Under the pieces are notes generated by a model. It saw nothing but the letters and a program-made list of their open reading frames with translations, had not been told where the DNA came from and searched no databases. The position numbers were made by a program, and so were the translations under genes. From an uncultured Rhodospirillales bacterium (GTDB taxonomy: Bacteria > Pseudomonadota > Alphaproteobacteria > Azospirillales > Azospirillaceae), in the NCBI GenBank assembly GCA_903927615.1, contig CAIYNU010000066.1:1-36880 (forward strand): a stretch of DNA of 36,880 nucleotides, read 5' to 3'. Positions 18,173 to 26,900 of this stretch are shown one piece after another (the first letter of the stretch is position 1; each line of letters starts with the position of its first letter).

Positions 18173-19351
18173 ATGGCCCCGCTCTCTCCGGGAGACAGCA
18201 CGCGAAGCGTGATCGAACGTTTGCGCATCCTGTTGGAACTGACATCCGACGATATCTGGGAATGCGATGCCGAATTGCGCCTGACCATGGTGCAGGGCAA
18301 AATCACCGAACAGCGAGGCGTGCTGAGCGCCCTGTTGGGCCGTCAGGCCCAGGATTTCCTTGACCCGTCCCTGCCACCCGAAGACTTTCCGCGCCTCAAC
18401 GCCGCGGTGGCGGCCCGTCAACCCTTCCGGAATTGCGTGTTTCCGGTGCGCGCCCCCGGGCGGGAGCCCGGGCGCGAGCCCGAATGGGTGCGGTTGAGCG
18501 GTCACCCTCTGTTCGCCGAGGATGGTCTCTTCACCGGCTATCTCGGCACCTCGACTCTCATCACCGAGGAGCGGCATCGGCTGGCGGCCGAACGCCGCCG
18601 CCAGCAATTGGAAAGCCTGGGCCAACTGGCTGGGGGTGTCGCCCACGAATTCAACAATCTGCTGGTGCCGATCACCATGCTGTCCAAACTGTCGCTGTCT
18701 CAGATCGGCGACAGCCAGCCGTTACGCACCTATCTGGAGACGATCCACGAGAACGGCTGGAAGGCCGCCCAGATCGTGCGGAGCGTCCTCACCTACGCCC
18801 GCCAGATGACGCCCTCCACCGGACCGGTGGCCTGTGGCGAGGTCATTGCCGAGCGTGTCCAACTTCTGCGCCAGGCCCTGCCGCCTTCGGTCGTTATTGA
18901 CGCCGACATCACCGATCGCACCACCCGCGTTCTGGGCAATGCCAGCGAATTATCCCAAATCATCATCAACCTGTTCAACAATGCCTGCGACGCCATGAAC
19001 GAGTACGGCACACTCCGTTGCTCCGTTCAACGGACGGAACTCACGCCTCTGGAACGCACCATCAATGGTCTCGCGACGTCCGAGGTCATTCGTATCCAAG
19101 TCGCCGACAGCGGCCCCGGCATTCCACCCGATCTCCGCGACCGGATCTTCGAGCCCTTCTTCACCACCAAACCGGTCGGCCAGGGCACCGGCCTTGGCCT
19201 GTCGGTGGTGGAAGGCATCGTCAAGGACTGGGGCGGCCATATCGCCTTGACCAGCATTCCCGGCCAGGGGGCGGTGTTTACCATACTGTTGCCGGTTGCC
19301 GCCGAGGACACCACCGCCCCGCCCCCCCCTCGACCTGATCCCCCGATTTAA
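18173..19351 (+). CDS. PAS-domain sensor histidine kinase
   Basis: The 392-residue protein lacks membrane segments, so it is a cytosolic sensor. A PAS-like domain (about 15-130) includes LLELTSDDIWECDAELRL and a typical end, GTSTLITEERH. The dimerisation helix has QLAGGVAHEFNNLLVPITML with phospho-accepting His158. The ATPase domain has the N box NLFNNACDAM, the G1 box VADSGPGIPPD, F box FEPFFTTKPVGQ and G2 box GTGLGLSVVEGI, so it should be active. No receiver domain is attached and no response regulator is adjacent. The start lies 3 bases after the gabD stop, so co-transcription is likely. A link between the kinase and GABA or semialdehyde metabolism is only inferred. Confidence 0.88.
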   Translation: MAPLSPGDSTRSVIERLRILLELTSDDIWECDAELRLTMVQGKITEQRGVLSALLGRQAQDFLDPSLPPEDFPRLNAAVAARQPFRNCVFPVRAPGREPGREPEWVRLSGHPLFAEDGLFTGYLGTSTLITEERHRLAAERRRQQLESLGQLAGGVAHEFNNLLVPITMLSKLSLSQIGDSQPLRTYLETIHENGWKAAQIVRSVLTYARQMTPSTGPVACGEVIAERVQLLRQALPPSVVIDADITDRTTRVLGNASELSQIIINLFNNACDAMNEYGTLRCSVQRTELTPLERTINGLATSEVIRIQVADSGPGIPPDLRDRIFEPFFTTKPVGQGTGLGLSVVEGIVKDWGGHIALTSIPGQGAVFTILLPVAAEDTTAPPPPRPDPPI

Positions 19352-19396
19352 GACGCCCGTGCCGGCCACGGGATCATCGGGACCCGATCTGCCGGC

Positions 19397-19630
19397 TTAC
19401 CCTTTCCTTAACCGCACCCCCGGCCCGCCAGCCTCCTCGGCGCTGAACTCGATGCCGGCCGATTCGAGGGCGCCTTGGATTTTCACCTTGGTGGCGTGGC
19501 GCGCCTGGGAGTCGGTCGCCTCAAACGCCACCACGGCATGGATGCCAAGCCCGGCGGCGGTGGCCAGCTGGGCGATGCTCCACCCTAATATCTTTCTCGC
19601 GACCCGGCATTGTTCCGGCGTAATCATCAT
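19397..19630 (-). CDS. Small XRE-type HTH regulator (second of a tandem pair)
   Basis: The 77-residue protein begins MMITPEQCRVARKILGWSIAQLATAAGLGIHAVVAFE, a helix-turn-helix of the Cro/C1 (XRE) type, and ends GPGVRLRKG. It is clearly paralogous to the protein encoded just upstream (TPAQCRGARGLLGWSQDDL...GPGVRLRK). The two reading frames overlap by four bases (ATGA at 19627-19630), so they are translationally coupled. The turn region has SIAQLATAAGLGIHAV and is less canonical than that of the partner. DNA binding is supported by family; targets are unknown. Confidence 0.78.
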   Translation of the reverse strand: MMITPEQCRVARKILGWSIAQLATAAGLGIHAVVAFEATDSQARHATKVKIQGALESAGIEFSAEEAGGPGVRLRKG

Positions 19631-19878
19631 GCTTCTCCATCCTTTCGCAGCCTCACCCCGGGGCCTTCGCCATTGCTGGGGGAGATGAAGATCACGCCGG
19701 CCTGTTCAAGGGCGGTGCGGATGGCGGCAACCGTATCGGGATGAGGTGACGTGCTGTCATTTTCAAAACGTGTCACCGACCGGCGAACCACCCGCCCTTC
19801 CGTTGCTCCGACGAGATCATCCTGGCTCCACCCCAGCAACCCTCGGGCTCCTCGACATTGTGCGGGTGTGATGACCAT
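19627..19878 (-). CDS. Small XRE-type HTH regulator (first of a tandem pair)
   Basis: The 83-residue protein begins MVITPAQCRGARGLLGWSQDDLVGAT and continues SVTRFENDSTSPHPDTVAAIRTALEQAGVIFI, a standard XRE domain in which the second half resembles single-domain alphaproteobacterial regulators. GEGPGVRLRKDGEA at the end matches the tail of the downstream paralog. The start is the ATG at 19878. The upstream gap of about 250 bases shows AT-rich patches (for example TTAGTATGGGG on the minus strand) but no clear promoter. Heterodimers of the two proteins are possible because of the coupling, but that is speculative. Confidence 0.8.
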   Translation of the reverse strand: MVITPAQCRGARGLLGWSQDDLVGATEGRVVRRSVTRFENDSTSPHPDTVAAIRTALEQAGVIFISPSNGEGPGVRLRKDGEA

Positions 19879-20134
19879 GGCTAAAATCGAGACCTTGCTA
19901 ATGGGCCGATAACCCCATACTAAGTCACATAATGAGCCATCGCAAGCGCGTCGCGCGCGCCCGGCGCCTCTGGGCAGCCTTGATGGGGCAACATCAAGGC
20001 GCCATGGGATGACCCGGGGATAAACAATCGCCCCCCAGAAGTGGTGCGACCGAGACGCTTGTCTGCAACTCTGTGAGTTTGGTAGACGAAGAGAGCCGTT
20101 AGCCCGGCTTCAAAGGTCAAGGGGATCGGCCGAT

Positions 20135-20584
20135 ATGCTCTCTAAAAAAGCGAAGTACGGATTGAAGGCGCTCCTGTTTCTGGCCGATCTCCCGGGTGAT
20201 CGGTCGGTGCTGATCGCCGATATCGCCGCGCACGAACGCATTCCCAAAAAGTTTCTCGACATGATTCTGCTGGAGATGCGTAACGCCGGGATCCTGTCCA
20301 GCCGTAAAGGCAAGGGCGGCGGCTACGCCCTGGCTTTGCCGCCCGAGCGGATCCGGATCGGCACGGTGATCCGCCTGCTCGACGGGCCACTGGCGCCGGT
20401 GGCATGCGTCAGCCAAACGGCCTACCGGCGATGCGATGACTGCGTCAGCGAAGACGCCTGTCGCGTTCGCCGATTGATGGGGCAAGTGCGCGATGCCGTG
20501 GCCGGGATTCTGGACTCGACCACCCTTGCGGACATCAGCCGGCCGGTCGGAACCCCAGACGGTCCATTGAACTACGACATCTGA
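20135..20584 (+). CDS. Rrf2-family transcriptional regulator with Cys cluster
   Basis: The 149-residue protein has an N-terminal winged helix: MLSKKAKYGLKALLFLADL, then IAAHERIPKKFLDMIL and GILSSRKGKGGGYALA, as in IscR, NsrR and CymR. The C-terminal part has four Cys residues, Cys91-x8-Cys100-x2-Cys103-x5-Cys109. Rrf2 proteins often bind an Fe-S cluster or sense cysteine/OAS status here, but the spacing differs from IscR (92, 98, 104), so the ligand is open. AAGGGGATCGGCCG precedes the ATG. The next genes in the same direction form a methionine importer, which makes control of sulfur-amino-acid uptake a fair guess. Confidence 0.88.
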   Translation: MLSKKAKYGLKALLFLADLPGDRSVLIADIAAHERIPKKFLDMILLEMRNAGILSSRKGKGGGYALALPPERIRIGTVIRLLDGPLAPVACVSQTAYRRCDDCVSEDACRVRRLMGQVRDAVAGILDSTTLADISRPVGTPDGPLNYDI

Positions 20585-20926
20585 GGTAAATAACAATATT
20601 ATAATGTGTATTATGTCATATTAGACTACTTTTCTGGTAGATCGATATTGACGGCCGTTCGGCGATCTGGCATAAACAAGGAACGGGGGGCTATCAGCCA
20701 GACCCACGCCGAATGCAGACCCGAATAAGGACCTTGCGGAATGTCCGTCCTCGCTCGCCAGCACCTGTGTCGACACCGAATGCCGGGCGCGTGTCCGGCC
20801 GGTTGTTGCCGGTGACCGATGCCACCGGGCGGCTCTGACGGCCGCCGGCACGCTAGGACACTCGCCCTCGCACCTCATTCCGATTGTTCGGGACGCGCCT
20901 GCACGCGCAGTCCGGGAGGATAAGTG
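20585..20926. promoter_or_regulatory. Leader region upstream of the met operon with TATAAT and inverted repeat
   Basis: This 342-base gap starts with a strikingly AT-rich stretch (about 20,588-20,632) in GC-rich surroundings. It holds a perfect -10 hexamer TATAAT (20600-20605) overlapping the inverted repeat ATAAT-GTGT-ATTAT (20601-20614), a possible operator, perhaps for the adjacent Rrf2 protein. No good -35 lies 17 bases upstream. The remaining ~290 bases are GC-rich with several short hairpins, and I could not match them to a known riboswitch such as SAM-I or SAM-II. Confidence 0.45.
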
Positions 20927-21127
20927 ATGTCTGCATCCCACGCCTTTGCCATCGAAGTTCACGGCCGGTCCGCCGGCATCGTCGTCGCCGAGCGCGGCGG
21001 TTTCATGTTCTTCGCCGCCGAGCGCGCCTTTCAGTCGCTGGAGCGGCGCCTGTTCAAGCAGGTGGTGCACGCCGAACGGGCCGCGCGCCTGGCCCTGGCC
21101 GAACACGACAAGCGTCACCGGCATTAA
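20927..21127 (+). CDS. Small hypothetical protein (66 aa)
   Basis: The ATG at 20927 has an excellent ribosome site, GGGAGG, seven bases upstream. The product starts MSASHAFAIEVHGRSAGIVVAE and continues RGGFMFFAAERAFQSLERRLF, ending in a basic helical tail (LALAEHDKRHRH). The N-terminal half looks like a short beta-hairpin fold and the second half like an amphipathic helix. I have the impression of similar small proteins in other Rhodospirillaceae but cannot name a family. It precedes metQ by 143 bases in the same direction, so it may be the first gene of the transcript. Confidence 0.6.
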   Translation: MSASHAFAIEVHGRSAGIVVAERGGFMFFAAERAFQSLERRLFKQVVHAERAARLALAEHDKRHRH

Positions 21128-21270
21128 CAGAGAAAGGGGCCGTGGCCAGGGGGCTGGGTTGCGCAACGTCTTGGCGCCCGCCCCCCGGCCGCGCCCCCAC
21201 AGGGCCAAGGGGGCCACCGAGCGCCGCCGGGGCCTCCGGGCCTAACCTTCCAAATTATGGAGACCAACCG

Positions 21271-22068
21271 ATGAATCGTACCGTTCGTCCTTTTTTGGCT
21301 GTTGCCGCACTGGTCGCCGCCGGACTCATGAACACGGCGAGCGCCCAAGGGGCCGAGCCGCTCAAAATCGGCGTCTCGGCCGGCCCCTATGGCGAGATTC
21401 TCACTTTCGCCGCCGGGTTGGCCGCCAAGGAGGGATTGGCGGTCAAGATCGTCGAGTTCAGCGACTACAATGCCCCCGATGCGGCGCTGGCCCAGGGCGA
21501 CCTCGACGCCAACAACTTCCAGCATCTGCCGTTCCTCCAGAACCAAATCGCCAAGCGCGGCTACGATCTGGTTGCGGGTCCGACCACCATCGTCACGCCC
21601 ATGGGCCTCTACTCCAAGACGGTGGCGACGCTGGGTGAGTTGCCCGCAGGGGCGACGGTGGCCATTCCCAACGATCCCACCAACGGCGCGCGCGGCCTCT
21701 TTCTCCTGGCCAAGGCCGGACTGATCACGCTGAAGGACGGGGCGGACATTGCCACGACCGTGCTCGACGTGGTCGGCAACCCCAAGAACCTGAAGATCGT
21801 CGAATTGGATGCGGCGCAGTTGCCCCGGTCCCTCGACGACGTCGCCGCCGCCACCGTGACCCTGAACTACGCGGTGCTATCAGGGCTCGACCCCAAGTCG
21901 GCGCTGCTGCGGGAAGACGAAAAGTCCAAATGGGCCTTGGTCTGGGCCACCCGGCGCGACAATGCCAACGATCCCCGCATCAAGCACTATATCGACCTTT
22001 ACCGGTCGGACGCCGTCAAGGCGTTCATCGCCGAGCGCTTCAAGGGTACGATCCTGCCGACGTGGTGA
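21271..22068 (+). CDS. metQ: Methionine ABC transporter substrate-binding protein, NlpA family
   Basis: MetQ delivers methionine in the periplasm to the MetNI permease. The 265-residue protein has a cleavable signal peptide (MNRTVRPFLAVAALVAAGLM...TASA). It has no lipobox Cys, unlike the lipoprotein MetQ of E. coli, so it should be soluble. The NlpA core is clear: LKIGVSAGPYGEIL, ALAQGDLDANNFQHLPFLQ, GLYSKTVATLGELPAGATVAIPNDPTNGARGL, ALLREDEKSKWALVWATR. The ATG at 21271 follows GGAGA. It is followed at once by metN and metI, the order Q-N-I. Confidence 0.92.
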   Translation: MNRTVRPFLAVAALVAAGLMNTASAQGAEPLKIGVSAGPYGEILTFAAGLAAKEGLAVKIVEFSDYNAPDAALAQGDLDANNFQHLPFLQNQIAKRGYDLVAGPTTIVTPMGLYSKTVATLGELPAGATVAIPNDPTNGARGLFLLAKAGLITLKDGADIATTVLDVVGNPKNLKIVELDAAQLPRSLDDVAAATVTLNYAVLSGLDPKSALLREDEKSKWALVWATRRDNANDPRIKHYIDLYRSDAVKAFIAERFKGTILPTW

Positions 22069-22074
22069 GTGGGC

Positions 22075-23136
22075 ATGATAAAGCTTCAGGGTGTTTCCAA
22101 GGTCTTTAGCGGCCGGGCCGGTGCGCCGCCGGTGCGGGCGCTGGACGGCATCGATCTGGAGGTCGCGGCCGGCGAGGTGTTCGGCATCATCGGGCCGAGC
22201 GGGGCCGGCAAAAGCACCCTGGTCCGGGTGGTCAATTTGCTGGAGCGCCCGAGTTCCGGTCGGGTGATGGTCGCCGGCATCGAGATCACCGGCCTTTCGG
22301 GCGCGCGACTCCGCGCCGCCCGGCGCGACATCGGCATGATCTTCCAGCACTTCAACCTGCTGTCGTCGCGCACCGTGTTCGGCAATGTGGCATTGCCGCT
22401 GGAACTGGTGGGGACCCCATCCGCCGAAATCCGACGCAAAGTTGGGGACTTGCTCGAACTGGTCGGACTCGCCGACAAGCGCGACCGATATCCGGCGGAA
22501 CTCAGCGGCGGCCAGAAGCAGCGGGTCGGGATCGCCCGGGCGCTGGCCACCGACCCCAAGGTCCTGTTGTGCGATGAGGCGACCTCGGCCCTGGATCCGG
22601 AAACCACCCGCGCCATCCTGCGCCTGCTGGCGGACATCAACCGGCGGCTGGGGTTGACCATTCTGCTGATCACCCATGAAATGGCGGTCGTCACCGAAAT
22701 CTGCCGGCGGGTCGCCGTGATGGAGAGCGGCCGGGTGATCGAACAGGGCGAGGTGCTGGATGTTTTCGTCCGGCCACGCACGCCGACCGCGCGGGCGCTG
22801 GTCAACATCGCGACCGGCGGGGATCCGCCGGACCTGCTGATGCGGCGGTTGGTGCCCCAGCCGGTGCCGGGCGGCGGTATCGTGCTGCGCATGGTTTTTC
22901 GCGGCGCGCTGGCCGACCAGCCGGTGATCAGCCAGCTCAGCCGGCGCTTCGGAACCGACATGAACCTGTTGCACGGCCGCCTCGACGCCATCGACGGCGC
23001 GTCCTATGGGGTGCTGGTGGCCGAAGTCACCGGCCCGCCCGCCGGCATCCAGGCGACCGTGGCCTTCCTCCATTCCAACCGGCTTGATGTTGAGGTGCTG
23101 GGTTATGTCCCCCCAAGTCTGCGCGCTGCTGGTTGA
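22075..23136 (+). CDS. metN: Methionine ABC transporter ATP-binding protein
   Basis: MetN powers methionine import. Walker A GPSGAGKST (40-48), Q-loop IFQHFNLL, ABC signature LSGGQKQR (143-150), Walker B KVLLCDEA and the H-loop LITHEM are all intact. The C-terminal ~90 residues form the NIL/ACT-like domain that binds methionine and feeds back to inhibit transport (VFRGALADQPVISQLSRRFGTDMNLL). That domain makes methionine the likely substrate. The ATG at 22075 is preferred; a GTG at 22069, directly after the metQ stop, is an alternative. The gene overlaps metI by 32 bases. Confidence 0.94.
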   Translation: MIKLQGVSKVFSGRAGAPPVRALDGIDLEVAAGEVFGIIGPSGAGKSTLVRVVNLLERPSSGRVMVAGIEITGLSGARLRAARRDIGMIFQHFNLLSSRTVFGNVALPLELVGTPSAEIRRKVGDLLELVGLADKRDRYPAELSGGQKQRVGIARALATDPKVLLCDEATSALDPETTRAILRLLADINRRLGLTILLITHEMAVVTEICRRVAVMESGRVIEQGEVLDVFVRPRTPTARALVNIATGGDPPDLLMRRLVPQPVPGGGIVLRMVFRGALADQPVISQLSRRFGTDMNLLHGRLDAIDGASYGVLVAEVTGPPAGIQATVAFLHSNRLDVEVLGYVPPSLRAAG

Positions 23137-23770
23137 CGCCACCGCCGAGACCCTGCTGATGGTCGGCATCTCGGGGTCGGTCGCCACCCTCCTGGGCCTG
23201 CCGCTGGGCGTGGCCCTGGCCATCACGGGACGGGGCGAGCTGCTGCCCTGCCTCGCCTTCAACCGCATCGCCGGCCTGCTGGTCAACGCCACCCGGTCGA
23301 CCCCGTTCATCATTCTGGTGGTGGCCATCATCCCGTTCACGCGGCTGGTCGCCGGCACCTCGATCGGCACGCGCGCCGCCATCGTGCCGCTGATCGTGGC
23401 GGCCACGCCGTTCATCGCCCGGGTGGTCGAAGCGGCGATCCGCGAGGTCGACCGCGGTCTGATCGAGGCCGCCAACGCCATGGGGGCCAGGCCCTTGCAG
23501 ATCATCGTCAAGGTTCTGTTGCCCGAGGCGCTGCCCGGGATCATCCTGGGCCTGACCCTGGCCACGGTCAGCCTGATCGGCTACTCGGCGATGGTCGGCG
23601 CGGTGGGCGGCGGCGGCCTCGGCGACCTTGGCATCCGCTATGGCTACCAGCGTTTCCTGCCCGACGTCATGGCCGCCGTGGTGGTGGTGCTGATTCTGCT
23701 GGTCCAGGTCATACAGTCCGGCGGCGAGTGGCTGGCCGCCTGGGTCAACAAGCGGAACATCCGGTCGTGA
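23105..23770 (+). CDS. metI: Methionine ABC transporter permease
   Basis: The 221-residue inner-membrane protein has about five membrane segments and the binding-protein-dependent permease (EAA) loop seen as LIEAANAMGARPLQIIVKVLLPEALPG (written in parts: LIEAANAMGA and RPLQIIVKVLLPEALPG). TRSTPFIILVVAIIPFTR and GYSAMVGAVGGGGLGDLG are MetI hallmarks. The start at 23105 lies inside the end of metN and follows TTGAGGTG, indicating coupled translation. With MetQ and MetN it forms a complete importer. Confidence 0.94.
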   Translation: MSPQVCALLVDATAETLLMVGISGSVATLLGLPLGVALAITGRGELLPCLAFNRIAGLLVNATRSTPFIILVVAIIPFTRLVAGTSIGTRAAIVPLIVAATPFIARVVEAAIREVDRGLIEAANAMGARPLQIIVKVLLPEALPGIILGLTLATVSLIGYSAMVGAVGGGGLGDLGIRYGYQRFLPDVMAAVVVVLILLVQVIQSGGEWLAAWVNKRNIRS

Positions 23771-23954
23771 GGCCCGGCTTGATCGGTCAAGTGGGTCTGA
23801 TTGCGGCGAGTTTAAGGATTAAGCCATCAAGGGGCGTTGCCCGATAGGCGCTAGGATAGGGCGATGAGTCTGATTTTGCAGGGCTCCGCCCGGAACCTCG
23901 CGCACCAGACGGTACCGCCGACAAGGAATGCCTGCAACATTGTGAGTCCAGTGG

Positions 23955-26900
23955 TCATTTGCCCATCGTGACCAGAAAAGCCTCGTTGGGATGGCGTTCG
24001 AAGCAGATGGTCACGTCAAGAAAGCGGCGGACACATTTTTTTTGTCGGGGAGGACCAGTTTTCAATGTCGCCAGGGGATCAGTTCCTGGTGTCGCTTGAC
24101 AATGCTGGATCGGTGAGGTGTGGGGTCGATCCCCGCGTGAGCGGGGGAACCCGCCCCGGGTACGGGACGACGGCTCGCCGGTGGGGTCGATCCCCGCGTG
24201 AGCAGGATGCGCTTGGGGCTGCGTCGCCGAATCGATTGCCTCGACGAGGATTCGCGTCAGTCTCCACAGCGTGCATAGGGCTTCGGTGGTATCGGGTGTC
24301 TGTCCAGGCTTGAGCATCTCCTCCAACGCCCGACTGGCGGTTCGGATCGATCGATCCGGCTCCAGTTCCAAATCCACGCCCTTGGCCGCGAGGAAGCGTT
24401 CCGTGATGTCTTCGGCTGGTCCGCTCCGGATATCGATAGAGACCAAGGGGCTATTTCCGCGAAGGCGGTGGTCATCGCGAAGCTTCTGACGTAGCGCGCA
24501 CATTTCTCGAGTTGCCAAGGAGGACTCGGCAACACGTGATAGAAACCGAGTTAGGACGCCGTTTTGGGATGACTCGTCTGTGAAGTTATCCGGCACGATG
24601 GCCATGGTTTCGAAGTCGGTGCGCTCGGTGAAAGAGCGGGAGGGATAGACTGCGGCAAGATACTCAACAGCATCGCGCCGTAGGCCCCGCATGCTGAGGA
24701 ACCCCGGTTGAATCACCAGAGGCCAAAGGAGATCACCCGCGATTTCTGTGCGTTCGGCGGCGATACCGAGTAGCCGTGCCCAGACTGAAGTCCCCGTTTC
24801 AGTTTCACAGGCCGTTTCGATCGCCAAGCGAAAGGTCGTCTGGTCGGTGGTCCGGAGGAACTGGGTAAAGGTTTCGAGGGCATCATTGTCTGGACCACCG
24901 CTTGGCCAAACGCGCTGCCGCCAGTCCTGCAACGATCGAAAATCCTCAATAACGGAGATTGAACGGGTTGCGGCCTGAACTTTCCTGATCTCGAGCGGTC
25001 GTGCCGACTCCTGGGTGGCATGCCCGAGGCTGGCGCCGATAACTGCCAGAACGCCATATTTCGGATGGCTTTCGAGAAAGAAGGAGAGCGCTCGTCCCAG
25101 GTGCCAACGCGCGTGTTCGTAATCTTGTCGTCGGTTCGACGTGAGCGCCAGAATCTGACTGCCGTGGCCACCGAGCCAACTCGTGCCTTCTTGTGGAGCC
25201 GCCCGTCTAAATAACGTGGCGTAGACGTCCGCCGCGAACGCTGGGTCATGGGGGATAATGCTGCGAATACCATCCGCCAACCATGGCGCTTCCTCGTGCG
25301 CGTGGGCTGTGAAGCGTGGCTCCTCGAGTATCCGCTGAAGCAACGCCCGGGATGCAGTGGGGTTTGAGCCGAAGCTCTTCGCAACAAAGCGAATTGCCGT
25401 AACCGTGATCGACGGAAACTCTGGATCAAGGGACCACGCCAGGGCGAGCAACGCACGGGCGGCAGAACCGAAAGCCGCCGCGAATCCCAAGTCCTCAAAG
25501 GCCCCGCGGTCAAAAAGAGCCAGCAGCAGACACCGTGCTCCATCGGCAAAACCGGGGACGCCACGCGATGCCGCCCTTTCGGCGACGGTCGCCCACGCAG
25601 TGGCCACGGGCACCGATACGCTATCCCTCTCGGTCATGCTGATACTGACGAAGCGAGCCAGGCGCGAGAGAAGCGTGCCAACGGCTTCTCTATCGGTAGT
25701 GCTATCAACAAGCTTGATCAGCCCGCGGACATCAGGGACGGCGTCCACGCTGTCAACGACTGTGCGGAGTGCTGAACTCAGGAGAATCGGATTGATGGTG
25801 GTCGCCGACACGATGTCGAAGGCGAGCCTCCAGGATTCAAGTTTCTCGGCTGTGTCGTCCTGCCACAGCCGTTCGAGTGCGAACCGTAATGCCGGGCCGA
25901 GCAATAGGCCGAGTGTTGTGTCACTGGAGATTTGTTGGCATAGGCTGCGTCGATCATCGTACTCCAAATAGAAACGACCAGCGATATGGTCGAACAGAAT
26001 ATGATGAGCAAAAGAAACCGAATCTTGCGCCTTGACCAAAACCCCACTGCGCAAGACATCATCGAGTCCGTCGTGTTGAATTCTGGTCTGGGGTACGGTC
26101 AGCCGGCGACGTTCGACCATGGCCGCGATCGTGGCCTGCGCGGCCCGTCGGAGAGGTTGCGTTGACAGGCGGTTGTCTTCATAGAGGTCGATCAGCTTGG
26201 ATTGGGTTGTGATGGCGCAAATATTGTTGGTAGAGACGCCGCTTTCGATTAATTCCGCGGCCAACGACAGGTTAAAGATGTTGCAGAGGAGGTCTTTCAA
26301 GGCCGGCGGTGCGGTTTGGCACATCCTTTCCAGCCGAGCTAGGCTTGGAGAAGCGTTCGCGAGATTAGATAGTTCCGAATCCGAAAGACGAGGTATCAGG
26401 AAATGCCGGACTTGTGCCAAATTTGGTTCGGCGAAGGCCTTGACCGGTGGCGCACCGCGCATGATGTCGTGAAACCGCCGCCCATTCAGCAGGTCAAAGG
26501 TGCGTATCGACGCGACGACTGACCATCGATCGCCGAGCCGCCTGACCACCTCTTCGATAAGGCAGGCGATCACGACCTCGGATGGACCAGCGCGGGACGC
26601 GTCCAGCGCGTCGATGATCAAGATTCCCGGTTCAATGCCGGGCCAAGCCGCCAACACCTCGAGCAAATCGTTCCTGAGCCGCAACTCGTCACGGAAATCT
26701 GATTGCTTGGTAATCCCGACGAATCGCTCAACCGAGAAGAATACGAAAGGCGCAGACCCGGTTATGAGTTGACTTGCCAGGGAGACAAGCACCCCCGTCT
26801 TGCCGGCGCCCGGTTCGCCGATAATCAGAAGGCTTCCGCCGTTTATGGCGGCGTTCAAAGACGCCTGGCAGGCCCGGATGAGAGGCGTGCCGCCGTCGAT

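Noticed and set aside
19920-20120. A 66-codon minus-strand frame upstream of the Rrf2 gene
   Set aside because: No ribosome site or motif; the sequence reads as an intergenic region with the regulator's own leader.
20585-20926. SAM riboswitch upstream of metQ
   Set aside because: I looked for the conserved cores of SAM-I and SAM-II and found none; a covariance-model search would be decisive.
20621-21217. A 198-codon minus-strand frame in the met leader region
   Set aside because: Low-complexity Arg/Gly composition, no ribosome site and no motif; it is opposite the small ORF at 20,927 and the AT-rich promoter patch.
21880-23565. A 561-codon minus-strand frame opposite metN-metI
   Set aside because: A shadow of metN and metI; composition is not protein-like and it has no recognisable domain.
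24120-24203. An active CRISPR-Cas locus
   Set aside because: Only two repeats remain, one truncated, and no cas gene is in the window; it is a relic here.
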